Shown piece by piece: positions 1 to 5,710 of a stretch of 6,361 nt of DNA (the stretch's first letter is position 1; every line of letters begins with the position of its first letter). The translations under genes and the position numbers were made by a program. The notes beneath the pieces were generated by a model. That model searched no databases and had not been told where the DNA came from. It worked only from the letters and a program-made list of their open reading frames with translations. The stretch is from an uncultured Chloroflexota bacterium (lineage in GTDB: Bacteria; Chloroflexota; Dehalococcoidia; Lucifugimonadales; CAJWER01), in assembly GCA_913030785.1 (NCBI GenBank), contig CAJWER010000175.1, positions 1-6,361 on the forward strand. Direction: 5' to 3'.

Positions 1-135
1 GCCAGCAGAATGCTATCACGTTGGATGTTGAATCCGCCATCCCAATGATATAGATTGAGTGCGCCCTGACTCGACCCCGGATAGGAGACGCAAATGGCGG
101 ACCGAACGCCGGTAGTACGCCCCCCTGCAGAGCTA

Positions 136-145
136 GTGACGTCAC
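136..145. promoter_or_regulatory. Perfect 10-bp palindrome GTGACGTCAC, possible operator
   Basis: GTGACGTCAC is a perfect inverted repeat 73 nt upstream of the hydrolase start codon. It is flanked by CTA on the left and CTTAG on the right, so the symmetry extends outward if two unpaired bases are allowed. Dyads of this size are typical binding sites for dimeric transcription factors such as GntR, TetR or MarR types, but no regulator gene is present in the window to pair with it. The same half-sites recur, two bases further apart, at 3747-3758. A GTGAC-TTC-GTCAC dyad also occurs inside the hydrolase coding sequence near 969-981, so chance is a real alternative. Confidence 0.25.
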
Positions 146-149
146 CTTA

Positions 150-178
150 GCCCTCTCCCTCGAGAGAGAAGAGACCAG
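150..178. repeat. Degenerate intergenic purine/pyrimidine repeat, copy A
   Basis: A pyrimidine-rich arm (CTCTCCCTC) is followed directly by a purine-rich arm (GAGAGAGAAGAG), then GACC. The central CTCGAG is palindromic, and CTCTC can pair with GAGAG in a 5-bp hairpin. The stretch from 153 to 176 matches 2711-2734 at 14 of 24 positions without gaps, including both ends (CTCT and GACC). It resembles the CCCTCTCCC...GGGAGAGG intergenic repeats scattered through many bacterial genomes, in a decayed form. With only two weak copies and a biased composition, the relationship is plausible rather than shown. Confidence 0.3.
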
Positions 179-217
179 TACGGCATGACCCAGCAGAGAT
201 GGTAATAAGGTGCGAAC

Positions 218-2704
218 ATGGCAGATTACGAACCCGTTGACATATCTGGCGTAACTAACGCACCACTGTCGATGCTCGGCCAGGACTCGGGGGCCGTGGC
301 TGGCCCGCAGTCGTTCAGAGGGCTGCCGTTCGTGGTAGGAGGAGACGGTGTGGATGCACTAATCTCCCTAGGTACCGGTGGCGGTATCTCCATCCCCCTG
401 GGATCGGCGGCTCGCCGGGTCATATTCGCTCACCGGTTGATGGAAACGAAGGTTCCGCAGGGGGCCCCGCTAGGCGTTGAAGTAGCGGACTATGTCTTCC
501 ACTACGTCGGCAGGGATGAGGAGCGAGTCACCATACGCGAGCGCTTTGAGATCGCCGCGATTCCCGGCCCCAACGACATCCCCGGCGTGCCCGGCTCACC
601 CTACCTGGCGGTTACCGACACGACGGCGGAGCTGATGCCTCGAACTGAGGGGCCATGGGACGCAACGGGGCGCAGGCAGACCGAAGCTGGCAACGTCATG
701 TCGCGCTTGTACTACCTGTGGGCATTCGAAAGCCCTCATCCCGAGCGTGTCATTGATTCCGTGGAAATCGTGCCCAGAGGTCCGTCATTTGTCATCGCTG
801 CCGTCACGCTGGGCCATGCTGACGAGCATCCATTCGCCAGAGAGGGCAGACGGCCCGCGCGAATTGTGCTCACCGACAAGGCAGATGCGGCGCGTCCATT
901 TGATCTTGACGTGGAGGTTGATCGAGGCGATGCCACATATGTGCATCCGTTGCCTAAGGGCGGTGCGGGTGACTTCGTCACGCACCCCTTCAAGGGTTAT
1001 GGCCAGGAACAAAACACAGCCTCCAGCCCGGCCTATGTCGAAGTATCTGCGGTGCCGTCCGCTACCGTCACGGTGAAGCAGGGTGACGAAGAGATAGGGT
1101 CGGTACGCTGGGGAGACGTGGTTGACAAGGGATCGGTAGATGCCGGGCGGGTCAGCGTATCCCTTGCTGATCCTGGTAAGAACTGGGTACATGTCACTGT
1201 GCTTGACGACGACACAGGCAAGCCCGTACCGTGCCGCGTCCACTTCCGCTCTCCTGATGGCATCCCGTTCCAGCCCCACGGTCACCACAACCAGGTCAAC
1301 TCCAACCTGGACACCTGGCACATCGATGTTGGCGGCGACGTGCGCCTGGGCCAGATCACATACGCCTACACCGACGGCACCTGCCAGGGGTGGTTGCCCC
1401 GCGGCGAGGTACTGGTAGACGTAGCCCGCGGATTCGAGTATGAGCCGCTACGTGGAAGTATCACCATTGCCCCCGGCCAACGCGAGCTTACGTTGAGGCT
1501 CAAGCGCTGGACCGACATGAACGCCAAAGGCTGGTACAGCGGCGACTCTCATGTGCATTTCCTGTCGTCCCAGGGCGCCCATACCGAGTCGATGGCCGAG
1601 GATCTGAACGTAGTGAACCTGCTTCAGTCACAGTGGGGCAGCCTGTTTACCAACACCGAGGACTTCACCGGCGAACCTAGCATCTCCCGGGTGGGCGACA
1701 ACATCGTGTACGTCTCTCAGGAGAATCGGCAGCACTTCATGGGCCATATGATCCTGTGGGGGCTGAAGAAGCCCATCATGCCATGGTGCTCCGACGGCCT
1801 GGGCGAGGCTGAGATCGGCGGCACGATGGAGGTCACCCTCAGCGACTGGGCTGACCAGGCCCACGAGCAGGGTGGCTACGTGGTGAATCCACACTTCCCG
1901 AACCCCAATGGTGAGCCGGCCGCCCTGGTCGCAACGGGTCGCCTGGATGCGGTCGAGATGATTCGCCAGGCACAGTTTAATCACGCCGAGTATTACCGGT
2001 ATCTCAGCTGCGGATACCGCCTGCCCCTCGTGGGAGGCACCGACAAAATGTCCGCTGATATCCCGGTCGGCTTGTACCGGACCTATGCGAATTTGGGTGA
2101 TGATCTGGAGTTCACCTACGACAACTGGTGCCAGAGCGTTGTGCGAGGCCGCACATTCCTGAGCGGAGGCCCGATCATCCACCTGTCCGTGGATGGCCAT
2201 GAGATCGGCGACACAGTGAAGCTATCGGGCCCCGGTACGGTCGAGGTGGAGGCGTGGGCGGAGAGCGTCTTGCCGTTGAGCACGCTGCAGATCGTGCAGA
2301 ATGGCCGCGTCGTGGCGTCAGCCGAGTCCACTGGTGGCACTCGGCGTCTGGAACTGAAGGAGAAGCTGAAGGTTGACGGCCACACCTGGATAGCGGCGCG
2401 AACCGGAGGGCCGGGCTATTACGGCACTACGCATCTGGATGTTTGGAGACGGGGTGTGTTCGCCCACACGTCGCCCATCTACGTCTCTAGCGGCGGCGAC
2501 TGGGAGATGTACGACCAGGCGACCGCGCAGTACATGCTCACCATGATCGAGGGCGATCTGTCCTACATACGCAAGGGCTCCGGGCAACATACCCACGGCA
2601 ACGTAACCCACCACCATGGTGAAGATGATCACATGGCGTACCTGGAACGGCCTTTCTTGGAGGCACAGGCGGCGGTGCAAGAAAGGGTGCGACTGGGCCG
2701 ATAA
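218..2704 (+). CDS. CehA/McbA family metallohydrolase domain-containing protein
   Basis: This is an 828-residue, probably cytoplasmic enzyme with no signal peptide. The family is named after the carbaryl hydrolases CehA and McbA and uses a PHP-like metal site; the substrate of this member cannot be read from sequence. Domains in order: an N-terminal beta-rich, jelly-roll-like domain (about 5-125); further beta-rich sequence; a carboxypeptidase-regulatory-like fold (about 322-430); the metal domain starting at GWYSGDSHVHF with H445 and H447; probable further ligands or active-site residues E502, H506, H510, H559, E580 and D609 (in GGTD); and a C-terminal beta-sandwich (about 648-760) ending in FAHTSPIYV. 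The tail at 791-805 (HTHGNVTHHHGEDDH) holds six histidines. The ATG is fixed by an in-frame TAA at 206-208, with AAGG at 207-210 as a modest ribosome binding site. It is transcribed alone, convergent with the next gene. Family assignment is strong; ligand roles are inferred by motif. Confidence 0.88.
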   Translation: MADYEPVDISGVTNAPLSMLGQDSGAVAGPQSFRGLPFVVGGDGVDALISLGTGGGISIPLGSAARRVIFAHRLMETKVPQGAPLGVEVADYVFHYVGRDEERVTIRERFEIAAIPGPNDIPGVPGSPYLAVTDTTAELMPRTEGPWDATGRRQTEAGNVMSRLYYLWAFESPHPERVIDSVEIVPRGPSFVIAAVTLGHADEHPFAREGRRPARIVLTDKADAARPFDLDVEVDRGDATYVHPLPKGGAGDFVTHPFKGYGQEQNTASSPAYVEVSAVPSATVTVKQGDEEIGSVRWGDVVDKGSVDAGRVSVSLADPGKNWVHVTVLDDDTGKPVPCRVHFRSPDGIPFQPHGHHNQVNSNLDTWHIDVGGDVRLGQITYAYTDGTCQGWLPRGEVLVDVARGFEYEPLRGSITIAPGQRELTLRLKRWTDMNAKGWYSGDSHVHFLSSQGAHTESMAEDLNVVNLLQSQWGSLFTNTEDFTGEPSISRVGDNIVYVSQENRQHFMGHMILWGLKKPIMPWCSDGLGEAEIGGTMEVTLSDWADQAHEQGGYVVNPHFPNPNGEPAALVATGRLDAVEMIRQAQFNHAEYYRYLSCGYRLPLVGGTDKMSADIPVGLYRTYANLGDDLEFTYDNWCQSVVRGRTFLSGGPIIHLSVDGHEIGDTVKLSGPGTVEVEAWAESVLPLSTLQIVQNGRVVASAESTGGTRRLELKEKLKVDGHTWIAARTGGPGYYGTTHLDVWRRGVFAHTSPIYVSSGGDWEMYDQATAQYMLTMIEGDLSYIRKGSGQHTHGNVTHHHGEDDHMAYLERPFLEAQAAVQERVRLGR

Positions 2705-2708
2705 TCTT

Positions 2709-2745
2709 GCCTCTTCCCTCCGAGGGGGAGGACCGAGGTGGGGGC
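2709..2745. repeat. Degenerate intergenic purine/pyrimidine repeat, copy B
   Basis: CTCTTCCCTC is followed by CGAGGGGGAGGACC and then CGAGGTGGGGG. This has the layout of the common CCCTCTCCC..GGGAGAGGxCC..GGTGAGGG type intergenic element found between genes in many bacteria. It fills nearly all of the 45-nt gap between two convergent genes, which is where such elements usually sit. It is the better preserved of the two copies in the window. Recognition is by pattern only. Confidence 0.4.
2712..2732. terminator. Hairpin between convergent genes, possible bidirectional terminator
   Basis: Bases 2712-2720 pair with 2724-2732 in a 9-bp stem with two G-T wobbles and a 3-base CGA loop. The hairpin starts 8 nt after the stop codon of the hydrolase and ends 18 nt before the stop codon of the opposing lyase gene, so its position suits transcription termination in both directions. 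Neither side is followed by a run of T, so it is not a classical intrinsic terminator. It may act as an RNA-stabilising stem-loop or merely reflect the repeat it is part of. Confidence 0.4.
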
Positions 2746-2749
2746 TCGC

Positions 2750-3625
2750 CTATTCGGAGCCCTGGCCTACGGTGAATCTGGCCTCTAGCTCGTTGTAGTC
2801 ATGCAGGCCGATGACCTTCTCAAACTCCGAGAAGGTCGACATAGCGTCGTAGCCGTCTGTGGTGCCGGTTTTTTTCAGGTGACCGGCAACTGCCTGAATA
2901 GCCCTGGTCGCCGCGAACAGCCCGGACAGTGGGTAGACCACCATGTCATACCCCAGCTCTTCCAACTCCAACGCGGAAAGGAACGGTGTCTTTCCGCCCT
3001 CCACCATGTTGGCGAACACCGGCGTGTCGAAGGAGCTGGTCACGGTCTTCATCTGGTCAATGTTTTGGGGCGCTTCGACAAAGATCACGTCGGCGCCCGC
3101 CTTCGAGTAGGCTCGGCCTCGTTCGATCGCCTCGTCGAATCCTTCTGGGGCGATGGCATCCGTCCGAGCGATGATCACGAGCTCATTGCCCTCTCTGGCA
3201 TAGGCAGCTGCCCTGATCTTCTGCACATGCTCCTCGATCGGAATGACCTTCTTACCCTCCATGTGCCCACACTTTTTCGGCCACAGCTGGTCCTCCAGGA
3301 TGATGCCCGCGACGCCCAGCCCGACACACTCCTGGACCGTCCTGACGACGTTCAGGGAGTTCCCATATCCAGTGTCCATGTCCGCGACCACCGGAATCGA
3401 GACGGCGTCAACGATGCGCTTCACGCGATCCAGCGTTTCTGTCATGGTTAGTAGGCCTACATCCGGGATGCCGAGGGCTGATGCGGCCAGGCCGAAGCCC
3501 GAGGTGAACACCGCCGAAAATCCCGCCTGCTCTATCAGCTTCGCCGACAGAACATCGTGAGCCCCTGGCAGCACGAGTAATTCAGGGGCCTCTATGAGCT
3601 GTCTTAGGGCGGTTGCATTGTCCAT
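2750..3625 (-). CDS. Isocitrate lyase/PEP mutase family protein (PrpB/dimethylmalate lyase-like)
   Basis: This is a 291-residue cytoplasmic TIM-barrel enzyme of the phosphoenolpyruvate mutase/isocitrate lyase superfamily, close to the usual length of about 290. Visible family motifs: TSGF (41-44), ADMDTGYG with metal-binding D84 (81-88), LEDQ (110-113), the catalytic loop KKCGH with C119 (117-121), ARTDA with R154 (153-157), VEAP (183-186) and NMVEGGKTP (206-214). A KKCGH or KRCGH loop marks the C-C lyases (isocitrate, methylisocitrate and dimethylmalate lyases) and argues against a true PEP mutase, which has a different loop. The exact substrate, a 2-hydroxy- or 2-methyl-malate/isocitrate-type acid, is not resolved. 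The chosen start has AGGAG 7 nt upstream. An in-frame ATG at 3715-3713 would add 30 residues unlike the family and would overlap the putative -35 box. The gene stands alone, convergent with the hydrolase and divergent from the operon to the right. Confidence 0.88.
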   Translation of the reverse strand: MDNATALRQLIEAPELLVLPGAHDVLSAKLIEQAGFSAVFTSGFGLAASALGIPDVGLLTMTETLDRVKRIVDAVSIPVVADMDTGYGNSLNVVRTVQECVGLGVAGIILEDQLWPKKCGHMEGKKVIPIEEHVQKIRAAAYAREGNELVIIARTDAIAPEGFDEAIERGRAYSKAGADVIFVEAPQNIDQMKTVTSSFDTPVFANMVEGGKTPFLSALELEELGYDMVVYPLSGLFAATRAIQAVAGHLKKTGTTDGYDAMSTFSEFEKVIGLHDYNELEARFTVGQGSE

Positions 3626-3632
3626 GGTTTTT

Positions 3633-3637
3633 CTCCT
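3633..3637 (-). promoter_or_regulatory. Ribosome binding site AGGAG that decides the lyase start
   Basis: On the minus strand AGGAG sits 7 nt before the ATG at 3625-3623. It is a strong Shine-Dalgarno match at ideal spacing, and it sets the start 30 codons inside the longest open frame, exactly where homology to the lyase family begins. Confidence 0.75.
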
Positions 3638-3688
3638 GGCGCTACTGCACGGTAGGGATGCTGGTGATGATCCGAAGTGGGCGGCGAT

Positions 3689-3717
3689 ATTATGTCGAAG
3701 TCCTGTGTTCTGCACAA
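3689..3717 (-). promoter_or_regulatory. Candidate sigma70-type promoter for the lyase gene
   Basis: On the minus strand TTGTGC (3717-3712) and CATAAT (3694-3689) are separated by 17 nt. The -10 box matches TATAAT at five of six positions; the -35 box matches only the TTG. Transcription would start near 3682, leaving a leader of about 55-60 nt before the lyase ATG and excluding the upstream in-frame ATG from the mRNA. This is a consensus match by eye without experimental support. Confidence 0.35.
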
Positions 3718-3746
3718 TCCAGGTTAGGAACGATCCTCTTGAACGG

Positions 3747-3758
3747 GTGACGAGTCAC
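3747..3758. promoter_or_regulatory. Inverted repeat GTGAC-GA-GTCAC in the divergent control region
   Basis: Two perfect 5-bp half-sites are separated by two bases. The repeat lies about 30 nt upstream of the candidate lyase -35 box and 11 nt upstream of the candidate -35 box of the rightward operon, so a protein bound here could affect both promoters. The half-sites equal those of the palindrome at 136-145 upstream of the hydrolase, but the spacing differs by two bases (0 against 2), which places them on different helical faces and weakens the link. Confidence 0.25.
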
Positions 3759-3769
3759 GACCCTATTTC

Positions 3770-3800
3770 TTGAAACGGGGATGTCGTGCAATAATATGAT
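3770..3800 (+). promoter_or_regulatory. Candidate sigma70-type promoter for the nucleotidyltransferase-metE-tsaD operon
   Basis: TTGAAA at 3770-3775 (four of six to TTGACA) is followed by an AT-rich block, AATAATATGAT at 3790-3800. Possible -10 boxes inside it are TAATAT (3792-3797, 16-nt spacer) and TATGAT (3795-3800, five of six, 19-nt spacer). AATAAT (3790-3795) is preceded by an extended-type TG at 3787-3788. Whichever is used, transcription would begin about 20-30 nt before the TTG start codon, giving a short leader that still contains the ribosome binding site. Confidence 0.45.
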
Positions 3801-3818
3801 TTCTACCGAGTCAATTGT

Positions 3819-3824
3819 AGGGAG
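3819..3824 (+). promoter_or_regulatory. Ribosome binding site AGGGAG supporting a TTG start
   Basis: AGGGAG lies 8 nt before TTG 3833-3835. An in-frame TAG at 3818-3820 closes the frame just upstream. The next ATG (codon 15) would remove the nucleotide-binding loop, so the TTG is effectively forced as the start. Confidence 0.7.
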
Positions 3825-3832
3825 AAACCATA

Positions 3833-4606
3833 TTGAATGTCGTCCTGATCGGGGCTGGGCGGGGCAGCCGTCTCATGCCACTGACCACATCCCAACCCAA
3901 ATCCTTCACCACCGTCGCGGGCAAGCGCATCCTTGATTGGACGCTCGATGCCTTTCGAAAGAATGGCCTCGATCAGTTCGTGTTCGTTTCCGGCTACCTG
4001 CGGGAATTGGTGCAGCGAGAGTATCCGGAATTCACCTTTGTGGAGAACACCGATTGGGCCAACAACAACATCCTGTTTTCGCTGCTCTATGCTCGCGAGC
4101 ACATGACTGATGGCTTCTACTCCTCGTACACCGACACACTCTTCACCGCCGACGCAGTTCGGGAACTCATGGACTCACCTTACGGTATTACACTGGTAAT
4201 GGACACCGAGTGGCGGGATCGCTACCGATTCCGCAGCGAGCATCCGGAGTCGGACGGGGAGAAGATGGTGGCCGAGGGCGACCGCGTCGTGAGGGTCTCC
4301 CGCGAGATTGTGTCGGAGGAGGCCTCCGGCGAGTTCACTGGCGTGATTAAGATGACCGCCGCCGGCGCGGCGCAGTTCCTGGAATTCTACGACGATCTGC
4401 GTGGGTCTCTTGGGACAGAGGGTGTACTTGCCGAGGGACGGCCCTTCCGAATGGCATACTTCATACACCAGCTTGATCGTATGATTCAGGAGGGGGCCGA
4501 CGTTCATTGCGTGCCGGTCCCCGGAGACTACCACGAAATCGACACCTTGCAAGACTACGAATTGGCGAAGGGTGACTGGACCAGATTCGCTGAGAACAGA
4601 GAGTAA
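3833..4606 (+). CDS. LicC-like sugar/alcohol-phosphate nucleotidyltransferase family protein
   Basis: This is a 257-residue cytoplasmic GT-A-fold nucleotidyltransferase. Enzymes of this group join NTP (often CTP) to a phosphorylated small molecule such as phosphocholine, glycerol phosphate, a sugar phosphate or aminoethylphosphonate, releasing pyrophosphate. Seen directly: the nucleotide-binding loop GAGRGSRL (7-14) followed by P16 and PKSF (22-25); NTDWANNNILFSL (72-84), typical of the LicC group; YTDTLF with probable metal ligand D101; GEFTGVIKM (166-174); and EID near the end (235-237) with probable second metal ligand D237. Length is normal for a stand-alone member and no kinase or acyltransferase domain is fused. 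It starts at TTG with a good ribosome binding site and heads a probable operon; its stop is 3 nt before the next start. The substrate is unknown, and no lipid, choline or polysaccharide gene lies nearby to suggest one. Confidence 0.82.
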   Translation: MNVVLIGAGRGSRLMPLTTSQPKSFTTVAGKRILDWTLDAFRKNGLDQFVFVSGYLRELVQREYPEFTFVENTDWANNNILFSLLYAREHMTDGFYSSYTDTLFTADAVRELMDSPYGITLVMDTEWRDRYRFRSEHPESDGEKMVAEGDRVVRVSREIVSEEASGEFTGVIKMTAAGAAQFLEFYDDLRGSLGTEGVLAEGRPFRMAYFIHQLDRMIQEGADVHCVPVPGDYHEIDTLQDYELAKGDWTRFAENRE

Positions 4607-4609
4607 CAA

Positions 4610-5671
4610 GTGCTTTTCGAGACTACCGTCGTTGGCTCGATGCCCCGTCCGCAGTACGTGAAGGATCTGATCGATGCACAGGTTGAGGGCCAGGTCGATG
4701 GTGACGACTTCCAGCGCATGATGGACTCCGCAGTTCCATACGTCGCCCAAATGCAGGAGCTTGCCGGAGTCGACATCATCTCGGACGGCGAATGGCGTCG
4801 CAAGTCCTACATCGGGGTAATAGCTGACATCTGCAACGGCTTCTCTCTCGGTGTGAGGGATGTAAACGGGCAGCGCCAAACCTGGCACACCGTGACCGAA
4901 CCTATATCTGTTGAGCGCTCCGGTCAGATGGCCCGCGAGGCCCGCTTTTTAAAGCAGCACACGACGCGTCGGATAAAGGTCGCGCTGCCGTCGCCATATC
5001 TGCTCGGCCAGAGGATGTGGAATTCCGAGGAGTCCAAGAACGCCTATAAAACGCGGCGGGATTTTGTGGACGCGTTGGTGCCGGTCTTACGCGATGAGCT
5101 GATCGCCCTGAGGGACGAGGGAGTCGCGGTCGCCCAGTTCGACGACCCTGAGCTGTGCCTTTTAGTGGACCCGAAGGTCAGGGCTGAGTTCGATGATCCA
5201 GATGGCGAGGCTGACCACTGCATTGACGCCTTGAACCGTGTCGTTGATGGCGTGGAGGGCATCACGCTGGCGTTGCACCTGTGCCGGCGCAACAAGGGCA
5301 GGGCAGGGTGGATCGGCGAGGGCGGATATGGCCCCATCATGCCTGCGCTGGCCCATCTGAACTTCGATATGCTGATGTTGGAGTTCGCGATGCCCGCCGC
5401 AGGCGACAAGACGATTCTCGCCGATCTGCCGGAGCGATTCGACATAGGCCTAGGCTGCGTCGACTGCCGTAGCGCCGAAATCGACACACCGGAGGCCATC
5501 ACAGGTCGGGTGCGAGAGGCGCTAAAGTATGTCGGACCCGAACGTGTGACAATTCACCCCGACTGTGGTTTTGCACCTGGAAGCGCGGCAGACATCCCCA
5601 TGGACGAGGCATATCTCAAGCTGCGTAACGAGGTTCTGGCAGCGCAAATACTTCGCGAAGAGTACGCATAA
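4610..5671 (+). CDS. Short MetE-like (cobalamin-independent type) methionine synthase, C-terminal domain only
   Basis: This 353-residue cytoplasmic TIM-barrel protein corresponds to the catalytic C-terminal half of MetE, which methylates homocysteine to methionine. All four zinc ligands are visible: H223 and C225 (HLC), E258 and C319 (in HPDCG). Substrate-pocket motifs are also present: VVGSMPRP at the N-terminus (7-14), DGEWRR (59-64) and QFDDP (176-180). The N-terminal domain of classical MetE, which makes that enzyme more than 700 residues long, is absent. Archaeal and some bacterial short forms take the methyl group from a corrinoid protein rather than methyl-tetrahydrofolate, so the donor here is open. 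Other family members transfer alkyl groups to different thiols. The GTG start is 3 nt after the preceding stop and in the same frame (TAA CAA GTG), with only weak GAGAG at 4599-4603 upstream. The motif VVGSMPRP supports this start over ATG 4640. Translational coupling is likely. Confidence 0.82.
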   Translation: MLFETTVVGSMPRPQYVKDLIDAQVEGQVDGDDFQRMMDSAVPYVAQMQELAGVDIISDGEWRRKSYIGVIADICNGFSLGVRDVNGQRQTWHTVTEPISVERSGQMAREARFLKQHTTRRIKVALPSPYLLGQRMWNSEESKNAYKTRRDFVDALVPVLRDELIALRDEGVAVAQFDDPELCLLVDPKVRAEFDDPDGEADHCIDALNRVVDGVEGITLALHLCRRNKGRAGWIGEGGYGPIMPALAHLNFDMLMLEFAMPAAGDKTILADLPERFDIGLGCVDCRSAEIDTPEAITGRVREALKYVGPERVTIHPDCGFAPGSAADIPMDEAYLKLRNEVLAAQILREEYA

Positions 5672-5710
5672 GAACATAGCTGCGCACTGGTTGCGCTGAG
5701 GCGACATTTT

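Larger units (their letters stand above)
1..217. other. Leader region without a supported gene
   Basis: No convincing gene is seen in this stretch. On the plus strand two frames are open from the left edge and stop at 46-48 (TGA) and 51-53 (TAG), so either could be the last codons of an upstream gene. On the minus strand a reading starting at ATG 40-38 runs off the left edge but has no clear ribosome binding site. None of these can be chosen from so few codons. A loose promoter-like match lies at 28-54: TTGAAT, a 15-nt spacer, then TATAGA preceded by the extended -10 dinucleotide TG. It would give the downstream hydrolase gene a leader of roughly 155 nt. The region also holds a palindrome and a purine/pyrimidine repeat, listed separately. 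Confidence 0.5.

Noticed and set aside
1..146. A minus-strand open frame running off the left edge with a protein-like translation (contains YHWDGGFNIQRDS)
   Set aside because: It is closed upstream by an in-frame TAA at 147-149, and no ATG, GTG or TTG occurs between that stop and the left edge, so it has no usable start.
969..981. GTGAC-TTC-GTCAC dyad as an operator
   Set aside because: It lies well inside the hydrolase coding sequence and encodes ordinary residues; it serves instead as evidence that this dyad can arise by chance.
785..1321. Long minus-strand open frames inside the hydrolase gene (also 1628-2200)
   Set aside because: They lie opposite a strongly conserved coding sequence, have no ribosome binding site or recognisable motif, and are expected by chance in GC-rich genes.
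2801..3451. A 216-codon plus-strand open frame opposite the lyase gene
   Set aside because: It is antisense to the complete family match on the minus strand, and its translation shows no recognisable domain.
3626..3715. A 30-residue N-terminal extension of the lyase from the upstream ATG
   Set aside because: The extension is unlike the family, overlaps the candidate -35 box and lacks the AGGAG site that precedes the inner ATG.
2750..4606. A phosphonate biosynthesis locus: a PEP mutase superfamily gene next to a LicC/PntC-like nucleotidyltransferase
   Set aside because: Such pairs do occur in phosphonate pathways, but the lyase here carries the KKCGH loop of C-C lyases rather than the PEP mutase loop. 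The genes are also divergent, and no phosphonopyruvate decarboxylase or aminotransferase is present.
5682..5696. A 5-bp hairpin (GCGCA/TGCGC) between the MetE-like gene and tsaD as a terminator
   Set aside because: The stem is short and no T-run follows directly; the genes are only 39 nt apart and look co-transcribed.
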